Of a stretch of 64,000 nt of DNA, positions 30,526 through 39,736 are shown in pieces. Every line of letters starts with the position of its first letter. Positions within the stretch are counted from its first letter, which is position 1. Under the pieces are notes generated by a model, which worked only from the letters and a program-made list of their open reading frames with translations, ran no database searches and was not told where the DNA came from. The position numbers and the translations under genes are program-made. The DNA comes from Enterobacter ludwigii (GTDB taxonomy: Bacteria; Pseudomonadota; Gammaproteobacteria; Enterobacterales; Enterobacteriaceae), in NCBI GenBank assembly GCA_900068845.1, contig CEFQ01000010.1, forward strand, positions 849,326-913,325, read 5' to 3'.

Positions 30526-31853
30526 TGAAAGCGTTTGAAGCTAACTTTGATGGGCTGGTCGGCCTGACGCATCACTACGCTGGATTATCGTTTGGTAATG
30601 AAGCCTCAACGCGCAATCAGCTGCAGCCCTCTAACCCGCGTTTGGCGGCAAAGCAGGGCTTACTGAAGATGAAAGCGCTGGCGGATATGGGCTACGTGCA
30701 GGGTGTCATTCCGCCGCATGAGCGTCCCAATCTGCCGCTGCTGCGCCAGCTCGGTTTTAGCGGTAGCGATGAGCAGGTTCTGGCACAGGCGGCGAAGAGC
30801 ACGCCACAGCTGCTGTCGGCGGCCAGTTCAGCCTCGGCGATGTGGGTGGCCAATGCGGCCACGGTATCTCCGTCGGCAGATAGCGCCGATGGTCGCGTGC
30901 ATTTCACCGTTGCCAATTTAAATAACAAATTTCATCGCGCCATTGAGGCACCGGAAACCGCCGACCTGCTGCGCGCGATTTTCCGCAATCCGCAGCACTT
31001 CAGCGTGCACGATGCGCTGCCGCAGGTGGCGCAGTTCGGTGATGAGGGCGCGGCCAATCACAACCGCTTCGGCAGTGATTATGGTGATGCGGGCGTGCAG
31101 CTGTTTATCTATGGCCGCGATGGCCAGCAGCAGGGCGCGACACCGGCACGTTATCCGGCGCGCCAAACGCGGGAAGCCAGTGAAGCGGTGGCGCGTTTAC
31201 ATCAGCTTAACGCGCAGCGCACGCTGTTTGCCCAGCAAAATCCGGCAGTCATCGATCAGGGTGTGTTTCATAATGATGTGATTGCCGTAAGCAACCAGCA
31301 GGTGCTGTTCTGCCACCAGGATGCGTTTGTTAATCAACCGCAATTGCTGAGCGACCTCGCCGCGCGGGTGAGCGGTTTCCAGCCCATTGAAGTGCCGCGC
31401 GATAACGTGTCGGTGACGGATGCGGTGAACACCTATCTGTTCAACAGCCAACTGCTGCAACGCGCGGACGGCGGCATGCTGTTGGTACTGCCGGAAGAGT
31501 CGCGCCAGCATGCGGGCGTGTGGCGTTATCTCTGCGAGCTGGTGGAGAGCGGCGGGCCGATTCGTGAACTGAAAGTGTTCGACCTGCGGGAAAGTATGTT
31601 TAACGGCGGTGGACCGGCCTGTTTGCGCCTGCGTGTGGTGTTAACCGAAACCGAACGGCAGGCGTTGAATCCGGCGGTGCTGATGAACGATCGTCTGTTT
31701 GCCACGCTCAACGAATGGGTCGATCGCCATTATCGCGATCGCTTAACCCAGGCGGATTTAGCCGATCCGCAACTGCTGCGGGAAGGGCGCACCGCGCTGG
31801 ATGAGCTGACGAAGCTGCTAGACTTAGGCAGTGTCTACGCGTTTCAGCGTTAA
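30525..31853 (+). CDS. astB: N-succinylarginine dihydrolase AstB
   Basis: AstB hydrolyses succinylarginine to succinylornithine, two ammonia and carbon dioxide, so it frees the nitrogen that makes the pathway useful in nitrogen starvation. The 442-residue protein begins [20 protein letters not shown] and has [60 protein letters not shown] and [20 protein letters not shown], all conserved in the family. ATG 30525 follows GGAGCG and overlaps the astD stop; the open frame reaching back to 30411 is inside astD. Confidence 0.96.
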
Positions 31854-31897
31854 CGCCGGGCGAGAGGTTCGCCCCAAGACGTTAAAAAGGAGTGAAC

Positions 31898-32893
31898 ATG
31901 CAGGATTTTTTACAGCAGACGTTGTCTGGTGAGCCGCCACAGCAAAGAGAGGGCAGCAACGACCATCTCAGTTGGCAATGGCATAATGAGGGACTGATGT
32001 CCCTCACGCCGCATACGCCAACGCAGCAGGCGCTGGTGCTTTCTGCGGGCATTCACGGTAATGAAACCGCGCCGGTTGAAATGCTCAATCTGTTACTGAC
32101 GCCGCTGTTGAAGGGCGAGAAGCCGCTGGCAGTGCGCTTGTTGGTGATTTTGGGCAATCCGGCTGCGTTGCGTAGCGGCAAGCGCTACCAGCAAAATGAT
32201 ATTAACCGCCTGTTTGGCGGACGCTGGCAGCAGGTGGCCGATGTGCCAGAAGCGCAGCGTGCATTGCAGCTGGAGCAAGAGCTGGAGAGTTTCTGGCGCA
32301 CCTGTCTCGATCACGAAGTGCGCTGGCACCTCGATCTGCATACCGCCATTCGCGGTTCGTATCATGCGCGCTTTGGTGTGATGCCGCTGAACCCTAATCC
32401 GTGGCCCGAAGACTTTATGCACTGGCTGGCGGCGGCAGAAATGGATGCGCTGGTGTTCCATCGTTCACCGGGCGGCACTTTCACCCATTACAGCTGCGAA
32501 CACCATGATGCGGCGAGCTGCACGCTGGAACTCGGCAAGGCTTTGCCGTTCGGTGAGAACGATCTGAGTCAGTTTAGCGGCGTGCAACGGGCGCTGGCGG
32601 CGTTACTGTATGGCGATGCGTTGCCAGAAGTGCATGAACAACCGCGTCATTATCGCGTGGCGCAGCAGCTTACCCGCCACAGTGACAAGTTTGTATTACA
32701 CATGGGATCGGAGACGCTGAACTTTACCGCTTTCCCGCAGGGCACACTGCTGGCGGAAGAGGGTGACAGGCGCTACTACGTGCAGCAGGCGCGCGAGTAC
32801 GTGCTATTTCCCAATCCTAATGTCGCGCCAGGATTGCGCGCCGGGCTGATGCTGGTGGAAGAGAATGAACAGACGCAGGCGCTGGCGTTGTGA
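31898..32893 (+). CDS. astE: Succinylglutamate desuccinylase AstE
   Basis: AstE cleaves succinylglutamate to succinate and glutamate, the last AST step. The 331-residue zinc hydrolase (M14/aspartoacylase-like) has the metal ligands in GIHGNETAP and DLHTA, and the catalytic-region segment ASCTLELGKALPFG. ATG 31898 follows AAGGAG (31887-31892) with five-base spacing; a GTG two codons earlier sits inside that ribosome site. Gene order astCADBE is the same as in E. coli. A large palindrome lies 60 bases after the stop. Confidence 0.95.
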   Translation: MQDFLQQTLSGEPPQQREGSNDHLSWQWHNEGLMSLTPHTPTQQALVLSAGIHGNETAPVEMLNLLLTPLLKGEKPLAVRLLVILGNPAALRSGKRYQQNDINRLFGGRWQQVADVPEAQRALQLEQELESFWRTCLDHEVRWHLDLHTAIRGSYHARFGVMPLNPNPWPEDFMHWLAAAEMDALVFHRSPGGTFTHYSCEHHDAASCTLELGKALPFGENDLSQFSGVQRALAALLYGDALPEVHEQPRHYRVAQQLTRHSDKFVLHMGSETLNFTAFPQGTLLAEEGDRRYYVQQAREYVLFPNPNVAPGLRAGLMLVEENEQTQALAL

Positions 32894-32952
32894 TGCAGTT
32901 GCATACGATGGCGTAATGCCAGTCAGTTAAGCTCAGCAGAAAATCATCGCAC

Positions 32953-32990
32953 AGGTCGTCGCGGCGCAATGTACTGCGCCGCGACGACCT
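32953..32990. repeat. 38-base perfect palindrome after astE
   Basis: Sixteen-base arms AGGTCGTCGCGGCGCA and TGCGCCGCGACGACCT are perfectly complementary around ATGTAC. The inner GCGGCGCAATGTACTGCGCC resembles the centre of the GTAGCGGCGC family (compare 60768-60805), so it is likely a diverged member. It could act as a strong mRNA 3' hairpin for the ast operon. Confidence 0.8.
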
Positions 32991-33202
32991 GGGCGTTTCC
33001 ATCCCTGACTGATCAGCACTTCGCCCTGTATGGCGGCCCTGCCACGGAGGAGATGCGTAGAGATGCGCAGTTGGCGAGCAACGAGATTAAAGCCCGACAT
33101 TTCCCTTTCTGAAAATCGACAAGACCATTACACTCCTCCTTAATTCCTGCGTTTTTCCCTTGATTGTCATAAACTTTTTCAATTCCTCACGCATTTCTTC
33201 TC

Positions 33203-33220
33203 TTTCTCTCCATGATTGCC
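33203..33220 (+). promoter_or_regulatory. BaeR-like box upstream of spy
   Basis: TTTCTCTCCATGATTGCC matches the published BaeR consensus TTTTTCTCCATDATTGGC at 16 of 18 positions. It lies about 130 bases before the spy start codon. In E. coli spy is a strong target of the BaeSR and Cpx envelope-stress systems. Confidence 0.75.
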
Positions 33221-33348
33221 CAATCTCTGTCTTTTATGCTTTCAGGGCTTTACTCAGCCTCTGAGTAGTTGACGTTCAGCGTCGTATGCTTGTTTCCGAA
33301 GACGCGACACAGGCTGTCGTCATTAAACTGATAAGTAAGGACAATATT

Positions 33349-33846
33349 ATGCGTAAATTAACTTCTGTGTTCCTGGCTACCGCAATGGCTCTTGGTGCTG
33401 CAAATATCGTCCATGCAGCGGCAGACAACCTGACTCCGCCGCCAGCAGGCAGCGAAAAACCGATGCACAAACCGCCAATGCGTCATCATGGCATGGAGAT
33501 GATGTTTAAAGGTTTGAACCTGACCGATGCGCAGAAAGCGCAGATCAAAACCATCCTGCGTGATGGTCACAAAGAGATGAAACGCCCGTCGCTGGAAGAG
33601 CGTCGTGCTGACCATGCCATTATCGCTTCCGATACGTTTGATCGTGCGAAAGCCGAAGCGCAGGCCGAGAAAATGACTGCCAATGCGAAAGATCGTGCGC
33701 TGCAGATGATGGAAACCCAGAACAAGATTTATAACGTACTGACTCCTGAGCAGAAGAAACAGTACAACGCCAACTTTGAAAAGCGTTTAACCGAGAAAGG
33801 CCCGCATGATGGCAAAACTCCGCCACCGCCGGCTGATGCTGAATAA
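33349..33846 (+). CDS. spy: Periplasmic ATP-independent chaperone Spy
   Basis: Spy is a cradle-shaped dimeric chaperone that protects unfolded periplasmic proteins during envelope stress. The 165-residue precursor has a signal peptide (MRKLTSVFLATAMALGAANI, cleavage near VHA-A) and two copies of the LTxxQ motif, LNLTDAQKAQIKTIL and LTPEQKKQYNANFEKRL, joined by charged helices. A flexible Pro-rich stretch (TPPPAGSEKPMHKPPM) follows the signal. I choose ATG 33349 because TAAGGA lies at 33336-33341 and the signal peptide then begins at residue 1. A strong terminator follows. Confidence 0.93.
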   Translation: MRKLTSVFLATAMALGAANIVHAAADNLTPPPAGSEKPMHKPPMRHHGMEMMFKGLNLTDAQKAQIKTILRDGHKEMKRPSLEERRADHAIIASDTFDRAKAEAQAEKMTANAKDRALQMMETQNKIYNVLTPEQKKQYNANFEKRLTEKGPHDGKTPPPPADAE

Positions 33847-33868
33847 GTTATGGGTTAATTGAATAGAG

Positions 33869-33923
33869 ACCGCCGACGTTGTCCATAGCGTGAGAAGCTT
33901 TGGGCAACGTTGGCGGTTTTTTT
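33869..33923 (+). terminator. Terminator of spy
   Basis: ACCGCCGACGTTGTCC (33869-33884) pairs with GGGCAACGTTGGCGGT (33902-33917) and is followed by TTTTTT. It reaches the last codon of the convergent cho gene. Confidence 0.9.
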
Positions 33924-34782
33924 ATAGCTCGATCAGCGGGAACACGCCCGAGAGCAGCGGGCGACAGAGGATTTTATAGCCATCATGATCAAAACCGTGT
34001 GAGGCGCGCTGCAGCTGGCGGGCTTCGGCTTCGCTACTCACCGATCCCAGCCAAAACCAATGGTCGATAACATGGATTTGGGTGATGTCTGTTCCACTTT
34101 CAACCATGCCAACCGGGCCTTGCCACGGCCAGCACATGATGCGCATCTGCTCTAATGCCGCATGTAAACGCTGCTGATGTTCAGCAACCGACTCTTTGCC
34201 ACAACACGCACCGGCGCAGCGCTTTAGGGCGGCACGAAAACAGCCGCGTCCTGGACGTAGTGATTCCAATCCTAACAAGCCATGACACAAGCGTTGCTCA
34301 TCGGCGATGGCTTTAAGTTTCTCCAGCGCGGCGAAACGACTGCGAAACAGGCCGTAAAGATTGGGCGAGCGCGAGAAATCAAGATCCTTCGCATACACCA
34401 CCTGCGGTGCACCCTCACCCAACTGCAGCGAACAGAGCTGACGATTCTTGCGCAGGCGCTTATTGAACAACGGCTGCTGGGTTTTGATCATCTGCGCTTC
34501 GAGCAATTGCGCGCCGACATCGCCTGCCGTGGGGATCCAGGTGACACGTCTTGCCTGACGCAGCATTTTGGCTTCATCCGGCGTACGGAAATGCGCCATC
34601 ACCCGGCTGCGCAGGTTGACGCTTTTGCCGATATACAGCGGCAGATTTTCGCTTTCACCGTGAAAGGTATATACGCCGGGCTGATTGGGTAAACCTTCCA
34701 GCCACTGACGTAAATGTTCGGGATATTGATAGATTGCTGCCGCATCGAAGTCGAGGCGGTGGCTGGCTGCACGTCTGACCAA
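33922..34782 (-). CDS. cho: Excinuclease Cho (UvrC homologue)
   Basis: Cho makes the 3' incision in UvrAB-dependent nucleotide excision repair, useful for bulky lesions UvrC handles poorly. The 286-residue protein has the GIY-YIG nuclease motif as GVYTFHGESENLPLYIGKS, the arginine in NLRSRVMAHF, and the Cys-rich segment CFRAALKRCAGACCGKES also conserved in E. coli Cho. I choose TTG 34782 (MVRRAASHRLDF, as in E. coli) with GGAG six bases upstream; TTG 34794 is possible. A LexA-like box lies at 34798-34813, just upstream of that ribosome site, consistent with SOS induction. Confidence 0.92.
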   Translation of the reverse strand: MVRRAASHRLDFDAAAIYQYPEHLRQWLEGLPNQPGVYTFHGESENLPLYIGKSVNLRSRVMAHFRTPDEAKMLRQARRVTWIPTAGDVGAQLLEAQMIKTQQPLFNKRLRKNRQLCSLQLGEGAPQVVYAKDLDFSRSPNLYGLFRSRFAALEKLKAIADEQRLCHGLLGLESLRPGRGCFRAALKRCAGACCGKESVAEHQQRLHAALEQMRIMCWPWQGPVGMVESGTDITQIHVIDHWFWLGSVSSEAEARQLQRASHGFDHDGYKILCRPLLSGVFPLIEL

Positions 34783-34797
34783 AGCACACTCCAATTA

Positions 34798-34813
34798 CTG
34801 GTTGTTCATCCAG
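34798..34813 (-). promoter_or_regulatory. LexA-like (SOS) box of cho
   Basis: On the minus strand CTGGATGAACAACCAG, the form CTGN-N8-NCAG of the SOS box CTGT-N8-ACAG with two outer symmetric changes, flanked by A and TA. It is 15-31 bases before the cho start codon. E. coli cho is a known LexA target. Confidence 0.7.
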
Positions 34814-34852
34814 TGTATCAAACTGTGCTTTTTCTCGCCAGTCAGCGGCGAT

Positions 34853-34883
34853 GAGAAAGTTTCCCGCACCGACGGCGGGAAAC
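34853..34883 (-). terminator. Terminator of nadE
   Basis: GTTTCCCGC (34859-34867) and GCGGGAAAC (34875-34883). Read on the minus strand the stem is followed by TTTCTC, so it serves nadE. Confidence 0.75.
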
Positions 34884-34892
34884 GTGACGGGC

Positions 34893-35720
34893 TTATTTCT
34901 TCCAGAAGTCGTCGAACACGGTGATCGGCGGGCGACGTTTGTGCTCGGTTTTCAGATACCAGCCTTCAATGGTTTTCGCCGCAGCGGCATCGATGGTTTT
35001 GCCTTCCAGATAAGCATCGATTTGCTGATAGGTTACGCCGAGCGCCACCTCATCCTGTAAACCTGGACGATCGTCTTCCAAATCAGCCGTTGGATGTTTG
35101 AGATAAAGGTGTTCCGGGCAGCCCAGTGTTTTCAGCAGTTGTTTGCCCTGGCCTTTATGCAGGCGGAAGATGGGGTTGATGTCGCTGCCGCCGTCACCGT
35201 ACTTGGTGAAGAAACCGGTGATCGCCTCCGCCGCGTGGTCAGTACCGACCACCACGCCTTTGGTCATACCGGCGATGCTGTACTGCGCTTTCATGCGCTC
35301 GCGCGCTTTTTCATTGCCACGTACGAAATCTGACACTGTGATACCCGCGTCTTTCAACGCACGTTCGCTGGCCAGAATCGCTTCTTTGATGTTCACCACC
35401 AGCGTGCTATCGGGTTGAATGAACGCCAGCGCATCCTGACAATCTTGCTCATCGGCCTGCACGCCATACGGCAAACGCACGGCGATGAAGGTGTAATCAT
35501 TATCGCCGGTCTCTTCACGCAGTTCGCGGATAGCGGTTTGCGACAAGATGCCGGTCAGCGTCGAATCCTGGCCGCCGCTGATGCCAAGCACCAGCGTTTT
35601 CAAAAAGGGATGGGCTTTCAGGTAAGACTTTAGAAAATCCACGCTGACGCGGATCTCCTGCTGCGGGTCGATAACGGGCTTTACACCAAGGGCTTCAATG
35701 ATTTCTTGTTGCAGTGACAT
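34893..35720 (-). CDS. nadE: NH3-dependent NAD+ synthetase NadE
   Basis: NadE turns deamido-NAD into NAD using ammonia and ATP, the last step of NAD synthesis. The 275-residue protein has the PP-loop [60 protein letters not shown] (read in overlapping parts) and the C-terminal [16 protein letters not shown]. There is no glutaminase domain, so it is the ammonia-dependent form, as in E. coli. The ribosome site GAGGAGAGG is strong. It is followed by cho on the same strand after the terminator. Confidence 0.97.
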   Translation of the reverse strand: MSLQQEIIEALGVKPVIDPQQEIRVSVDFLKSYLKAHPFLKTLVLGISGGQDSTLTGILSQTAIRELREETGDNDYTFIAVRLPYGVQADEQDCQDALAFIQPDSTLVVNIKEAILASERALKDAGITVSDFVRGNEKARERMKAQYSIAGMTKGVVVGTDHAAEAITGFFTKYGDGGSDINPIFRLHKGQGKQLLKTLGCPEHLYLKHPTADLEDDRPGLQDEVALGVTYQQIDAYLEGKTIDAAAAKTIEGWYLKTEHKRRPPITVFDDFWKK

Positions 35721-35837
35721 GAACCTCTCCTCAAGTCAGTAGCCTGACGGCACAATGCGAATCATCTGCTAAAGCTAACGTCTCTCCCCACAAACAACAA
35801 GCCACACGGCTTATTGTTCAGGTTATTTGCTGGCAAA

Positions 35838-37028
35838 TCAGGCGTTTTTTGACTTCTGCACCAGCACATTAAACGACACCATCGCCAGCATAAAGCAGCC
35901 AAAGACGGTGCCGGTCATGCTTACCACCGAGGTGCCGCCCAGGCCAGTGATCGGCACGCTGATGGCGCCAAAGGTGAACATGCAAACGCCTATTACGGCC
36001 GATGCGCTACCCGCACGTTGACCCTGGCTTTGCATCGCCAACGATGAGGCGGTGGTGGCGATCACGCCATTACTGGCAATGGTGAAGAACAGGGCGACCA
36101 ACAGAATCGGCAGCGCAGCACCGGTGAGTCCCGCCAGCAGCAAGCCGCTCGACGCGACAAACGCCAGCGTCAGGCCGCCTTTCAATACGCGATATTCACC
36201 CCACAGCGGACACAGGCGCGCACTGGTTTGTGAAGCAATAATCAAGCCGAGCCCGTTGGCGGCGAAACAGAAGCTGAACGCTTGCGGTGTCAGTCCGTAC
36301 AACTGTTGCAGCACAAACGGTGAGGCACCGATGTAGGCAAACATGCCGGACATCATAAAACCTTGGGTCAGACAAAAGCCCATAAACTGACGATGGGTGA
36401 CGACCTGGCCCAGCGCCGCCCAGGCGGAAAAGATCGATCCCTGACTGCGGCGCTCAGGTGGTAAGGTTTCATGCAATTTCCAGCGTGCGAGGACCATCAG
36501 CACGATGGCGATGCAGCCAAGCACCACGAAAATGCCGCGCCAGTTAAGCACCGTCATTAAGACACCGCCCAGCACCGGCGCCCCAATCGGGGCTAAGCCA
36601 TTGACCAACATCAGTAGTGCAAAGAAACGCGTCAGTTCATGGCCGCTGTACATATCGCGTGCAATGGCTCGCGATAGCACCGCGCCGCCCGCGCCAGCCA
36701 ATCCTTCGAACAAACGCGCGACCAGCAGCGAGTGGATATCTTTTGCCAGCGCACAGCCAATCGAGGCAATAAACAGCAGTACCAGCGATAACAGCAGCGG
36801 ACGGAGGCGACCAAATTTGTCGCTCATGGGCCCAAACAGCAATTGACCAGCCCCCAAACCGAGCAGACCCGCCGTCAGGCTCAGCTGCGCCGTGGCGGTT
36901 TCAGTGTGCAGATCGCGCGCTAATTCAGGCAGCGCAGGCAGGTAAAGATCGATACAAAGTGGCCCGAGCGCAGCAAGCAGGCCCAGCGTGATGGCATAAA
37001 TTAGCCGATGAGAAGGTGCAGGTGTCAT
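35838..37028 (-). CDS. MFS drug-efflux-type transporter (Bcr/CflA-like, DHA1)
   Basis: A 396-residue inner-membrane protein with 12 predicted helices. Helix 1 ends in the DLYLPALPELARDL motif of Bcr/CflA exporters, loop 2-3 has the MFS signature GPMSDKFGRLRPLL, and LVNGLAPIGAPVLGG matches the antiporter motif C region. Proton-driven export of a drug or metabolite is likely; the substrate cannot be read from sequence. In E. coli nadE and osmE are neighbours with no transporter between them, so this gene is an insertion in an otherwise conserved order. It runs towards nadE, about 120 bases before it. Confidence 0.88.
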   Translation of the reverse strand: MTPAPSHRLIYAITLGLLAALGPLCIDLYLPALPELARDLHTETATAQLSLTAGLLGLGAGQLLFGPMSDKFGRLRPLLLSLVLLFIASIGCALAKDIHSLLVARLFEGLAGAGGAVLSRAIARDMYSGHELTRFFALLMLVNGLAPIGAPVLGGVLMTVLNWRGIFVVLGCIAIVLMVLARWKLHETLPPERRSQGSIFSAWAALGQVVTHRQFMGFCLTQGFMMSGMFAYIGASPFVLQQLYGLTPQAFSFCFAANGLGLIIASQTSARLCPLWGEYRVLKGGLTLAFVASSGLLLAGLTGAALPILLVALFFTIASNGVIATTASSLAMQSQGQRAGSASAVIGVCMFTFGAISVPITGLGGTSVVSMTGTVFGCFMLAMVSFNVLVQKSKNA

Positions 37029-37220
37029 TCATCCTCTGTCTTTATTCATTACTATAGGTATTTTTTCGCGGGTGATTATACGAACCGTAGCGCATCAACA
37101 CAGCATTTTTACCAAATCCTAACGCTTCGGAATTTGGCTAAATTTATCCCATAAAGTTGATAAATCTGGATTTATGTTCCAGGCTTACTCCACATGGACA
37201 AAAAAACGAGGAACAACAAC

Positions 37221-37556
37221 ATGAATAAAGTGATGGGATGTATCGCTGCCGCTATGACGCTGGCAGCCCTGTCGGGTTGTACGACTTATGACAAAGCTGA
37301 AAGCTACGTAACCAAACCGGTTGTGAAGGATGTAAAAAAAGGCATGACGCGTGATCAGGTTCGCCAGATTGCCGGTCCAGCCTCTACCGAAATCACCATG
37401 GTTCACGCACGTGGTACGTGCCAGACTTATGTGATTGGCGAGCGTGATGGTAAACCGCAGACCTACTTCGTGAGCTACAACGACACCGGTCGCGTAATGA
37501 ATTATGGTTTCCAGAGTTGTAAAGACTACGATACCGATCCGCAAGCGGCTCAGTAA
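37221..37556 (+). CDS. osmE: Osmotically inducible lipoprotein OsmE
   Basis: A 111-residue lipoprotein of the SmpA/OmlA/BamE-like fold. The signal peptide ends in ALSGC with a lipid-anchor Cys, followed by [50 protein letters not shown] and [10 protein letters not shown], all matching E. coli OsmE. ATG 37221 with GAGGA just upstream is the natural start; ATG 37194 would add nine charged residues before the signal peptide. Its role is unclear in any species; expression in E. coli rises with osmolarity and in stationary phase. It is divergent from the MFS gene. Confidence 0.93.
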   Translation: MNKVMGCIAAAMTLAALSGCTTYDKAESYVTKPVVKDVKKGMTRDQVRQIAGPASTEITMVHARGTCQTYVIGERDGKPQTYFVSYNDTGRVMNYGFQSCKDYDTDPQAAQ

Positions 37557-37572
37557 ACGCAGCAGAATAATA

Positions 37573-37600
37573 AACGGCCCGTCATTGACGGGCCGTTTTT
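37573..37600. terminator. Bidirectional terminator of osmE and the convergent gene
   Basis: AAACGGCCCGTC, loop ATT, GACGGGCCGTTTTT. It has A residues on the left and T residues on the right, so it can work in both directions between osmE and the gene ending at 37612. Confidence 0.9.
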
Positions 37601-37611
37601 CGTTGTGGCAC

Positions 37612-37995
37612 TTATAAGCCGTAAGGGCGTGGCACTTCAATATACTCCCCGCCGATTTCGCGCTGGTAGTAATGCCCCTCCTGCACGTAATAACGCTTAC
37701 CGTTAAAATCCAGCACGCGCATACCACCGCCCGGAGGGGCTTCAGGCGGTTGCACCACCACGTAGGTGTCGCCCTGGCGTTGATAATAATTGCCGTTCAG
37801 CATGTAATAGGTCAGGCCGCCTAGCAATACTGCCGTTGCCGCTTCCGGTAAGAAACGCAGCGGGCCGGGGCCGCCCCAATGTGGACCTCCACCCCAATGC
37901 GGACCTGGACCGGGGCCCCAACCGCCAGGATGGGCGAAACTGATAGCTGGTGTTAACAAGGTTAACGCCAGCACCGAGGCGATAACTGTTTTCAT
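37612..37995 (-). CDS. Small secreted Gly/Pro/His-rich protein, DUF6515-like
   Basis: A 127-residue protein with a signal peptide (MKTVIASVLALTLLTPAISF, cleavage near AHP), a Gly/Pro/Trp/His-rich stretch (GGWGPGPGPHWGGGPHWGGP), one hydrophobic segment (ATAVLLGGLTYYML), then two related Tyr-rich units, NGNYYQRQGDTYVVVQPP and QEGHYYQREIGGEYIEVPRP. This arrangement resembles the DUF6515 family; no function is known. ATG 37995 is chosen because AGGAG lies 9 bases upstream and the signal begins there. It is absent between osmE and tcyP in E. coli. The hydrophobic segment may span or embed in a membrane. Confidence 0.75.
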   Translation of the reverse strand: MKTVIASVLALTLLTPAISFAHPGGWGPGPGPHWGGGPHWGGPGPLRFLPEAATAVLLGGLTYYMLNGNYYQRQGDTYVVVQPPEAPPGGGMRVLDFNGKRYYVQEGHYYQREIGGEYIEVPRPYGL

Positions 37996-38143
37996 CGGTG
38001 ATTCTCCTGCTGTGACTTCCAGCAGAATTGGCTTTTCACTGGCAAAACTCAAGCAAAAAGCGGCCAATTTTTCGTCTGTTTACCATGCTTAACGCTATCC
38101 TGACGCAGCCGCCATGATTGAGGGGGATTAGGGAGAAGGGGGG

Positions 38144-38175
38144 ATAAAAAAACGGCAGGCCACTGGCCTGCCGTT
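38144..38175 (-). terminator. Terminator of tcyP
   Basis: AACGGCAGGCC (38151-38161), loop, GGCCTGCCGTT (38165-38175). On the minus strand the stem is followed by seven T residues, ending tcyP. Confidence 0.92.
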
Positions 38176-38191
38176 GTCGTGATGAGGAAAG

Positions 38192-39583
38192 TTAGCGATG
38201 TGCTAATTCGGCGTGTTCGTCGCTCTCCAGCACTTTCTTGTCGGTCAAACCGAGCCAGCGGCTGGTGAGTGAACCGGCGGTCATGGAACCATTGACGTTG
38301 AGCGCGGTACGGCCCATATCGATCAACGGTTCGATGGAGATCAGCAGCGCGACTAACGTCACTGGCAGGCCCATCGCTGGCAGTACAATCAACGCGGCGA
38401 AGGTTGCACCGCCGCCAACACCGGCCACACCGGCAGAACTCAGCGTTACGATACCCACCAGCGTGGCAATCCACATTGGGTCGAACGGGTTGATGCCAAC
38501 GGTTGGTGCAACCATCACCGCCAGCATAGTGGGATAGAGACCGGCACAACCGTTCTGACCAATAGTGGCACCGAATGAGGCTGAGAAGCTGGCGATAGAT
38601 TCTGGCACGCCAAGGCGACGTGTCTGTGTTTCCACGTTCAATGGAATACTGGCTGCGCTGGAGCGGCTGGTAAAGGCAAAGGTGATCACCGGCCAGACTT
38701 TACGGAAGAAGCGCATTGGGTTGATGCCGTTGACCGACAGCAGCAACGCGTGCACGGCAAACATGATCGCCAGACCAAGATAAGAGGCCACCACGAAACC
38801 ACCCAGTTTAATGATGTCCTGTAGGTTGGAGCCGGCCACCACTTTGGTCATCAGCGCCAGCACACCGAACGGCGTCAGCTTCATAATCAAACGCACCAGC
38901 TTCATCACCCAGGATTGCAGGGTATCGATCGCCACCAGCACGCGTTCGCCTTTCACCTTGTCATCTTTCAGCAGTTGCAGCGCTGCTACACCGAGGAACG
39001 CGGCGAAAATCACTACGCTGATGATCGAGGTTGGATTGGCGCCCGCCAGATCGGCAAACGGGTTTTTCGGGATAAAGGAGAGCAGCAGCTGCGGCGTGCT
39101 GAGGTCAGCAACTTTGCCAACATAGTTGCTCTGAATCGCGCTCAGACGCGCGGTTTCCTGTACACCTTGTACCAGACCTTCGGCGCTCAGACCAAACAGG
39201 CCAGTCACTAACACGCCGACCAGTGCGGAGATTGCGGTAGTAAACAGCAGCACGCCAATGGTCAGCACACTGATTTTTCCCAGCGATGAGGCGTTATGCA
39301 GACGGGCCACCGCGCTCAAAATCGAGGCGAAGACCAGCGGCATCACAATCATCTGCAACAGTTGAACGTAACCGTTACCGACGATGTTGAACCAGCCAAT
39401 CGACGCTTTAACCGTCGGGCTGTTTTCGCCATAAATGGTTTGCAGTGCCAGACCGAATGCTACACCAAATACTAAACCGGTCAGCACGCGCTTTGACAAG
39501 CTCCAGCTTTGATTGCCAATGCGGTTCAACAAAATCAGCAGCGCGATAAACGCCACGATATTAATGATTAGGGGAAAATCCAT
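38192..39583 (-). CDS. tcyP: L-cystine/proton symporter TcyP (YdjN)
   Basis: TcyP imports cystine across the inner membrane and belongs to the dicarboxylate/amino acid:cation symporter family. The 463-residue protein matches E. coli TcyP almost end to end: [55 protein letters not shown], the re-entrant-loop [19 protein letters not shown], and [18 protein letters not shown] choose ATG 39583 ([12 protein letters not shown]) with TGGAG upstream; the frame runs nine codons further. It is a single-gene unit with its own terminator. CysB control is known in E. coli but I could not place a site confidently. Confidence 0.96.
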   Translation of the reverse strand: MDFPLIINIVAFIALLILLNRIGNQSWSLSKRVLTGLVFGVAFGLALQTIYGENSPTVKASIGWFNIVGNGYVQLLQMIVMPLVFASILSAVARLHNASSLGKISVLTIGVLLFTTAISALVGVLVTGLFGLSAEGLVQGVQETARLSAIQSNYVGKVADLSTPQLLLSFIPKNPFADLAGANPTSIISVVIFAAFLGVAALQLLKDDKVKGERVLVAIDTLQSWVMKLVRLIMKLTPFGVLALMTKVVAGSNLQDIIKLGGFVVASYLGLAIMFAVHALLLSVNGINPMRFFRKVWPVITFAFTSRSSAASIPLNVETQTRRLGVPESIASFSASFGATIGQNGCAGLYPTMLAVMVAPTVGINPFDPMWIATLVGIVTLSSAGVAGVGGGATFAALIVLPAMGLPVTLVALLISIEPLIDMGRTALNVNGSMTAGSLTSRWLGLTDKKVLESDEHAELAHR

Positions 39584-39736
39584 GCTCAACTCCAGAGTGT
39601 GACATGCCATCCCGTTGGAATGGCACGAAAAACAGTAAGTCCCCGTTAGGGAATATTGAGAATGTTATCAGTTCAGAACGGGGCAGACTTATACCCAAAA
39701 GGAATGGTTTATAACTTTATCTCTTAATTCGGCTGG

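Larger units (their letters stand above)
32894..33348. other. astE-spy intergenic region
   Basis: 455 bp without a gene. It holds a 38-base palindrome (32953-32990) that probably ends the ast transcript and the BaeR-like box of spy (33203-33220). The rest is pyrimidine-rich on the plus strand and I see nothing else in it. Confidence 0.7.
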
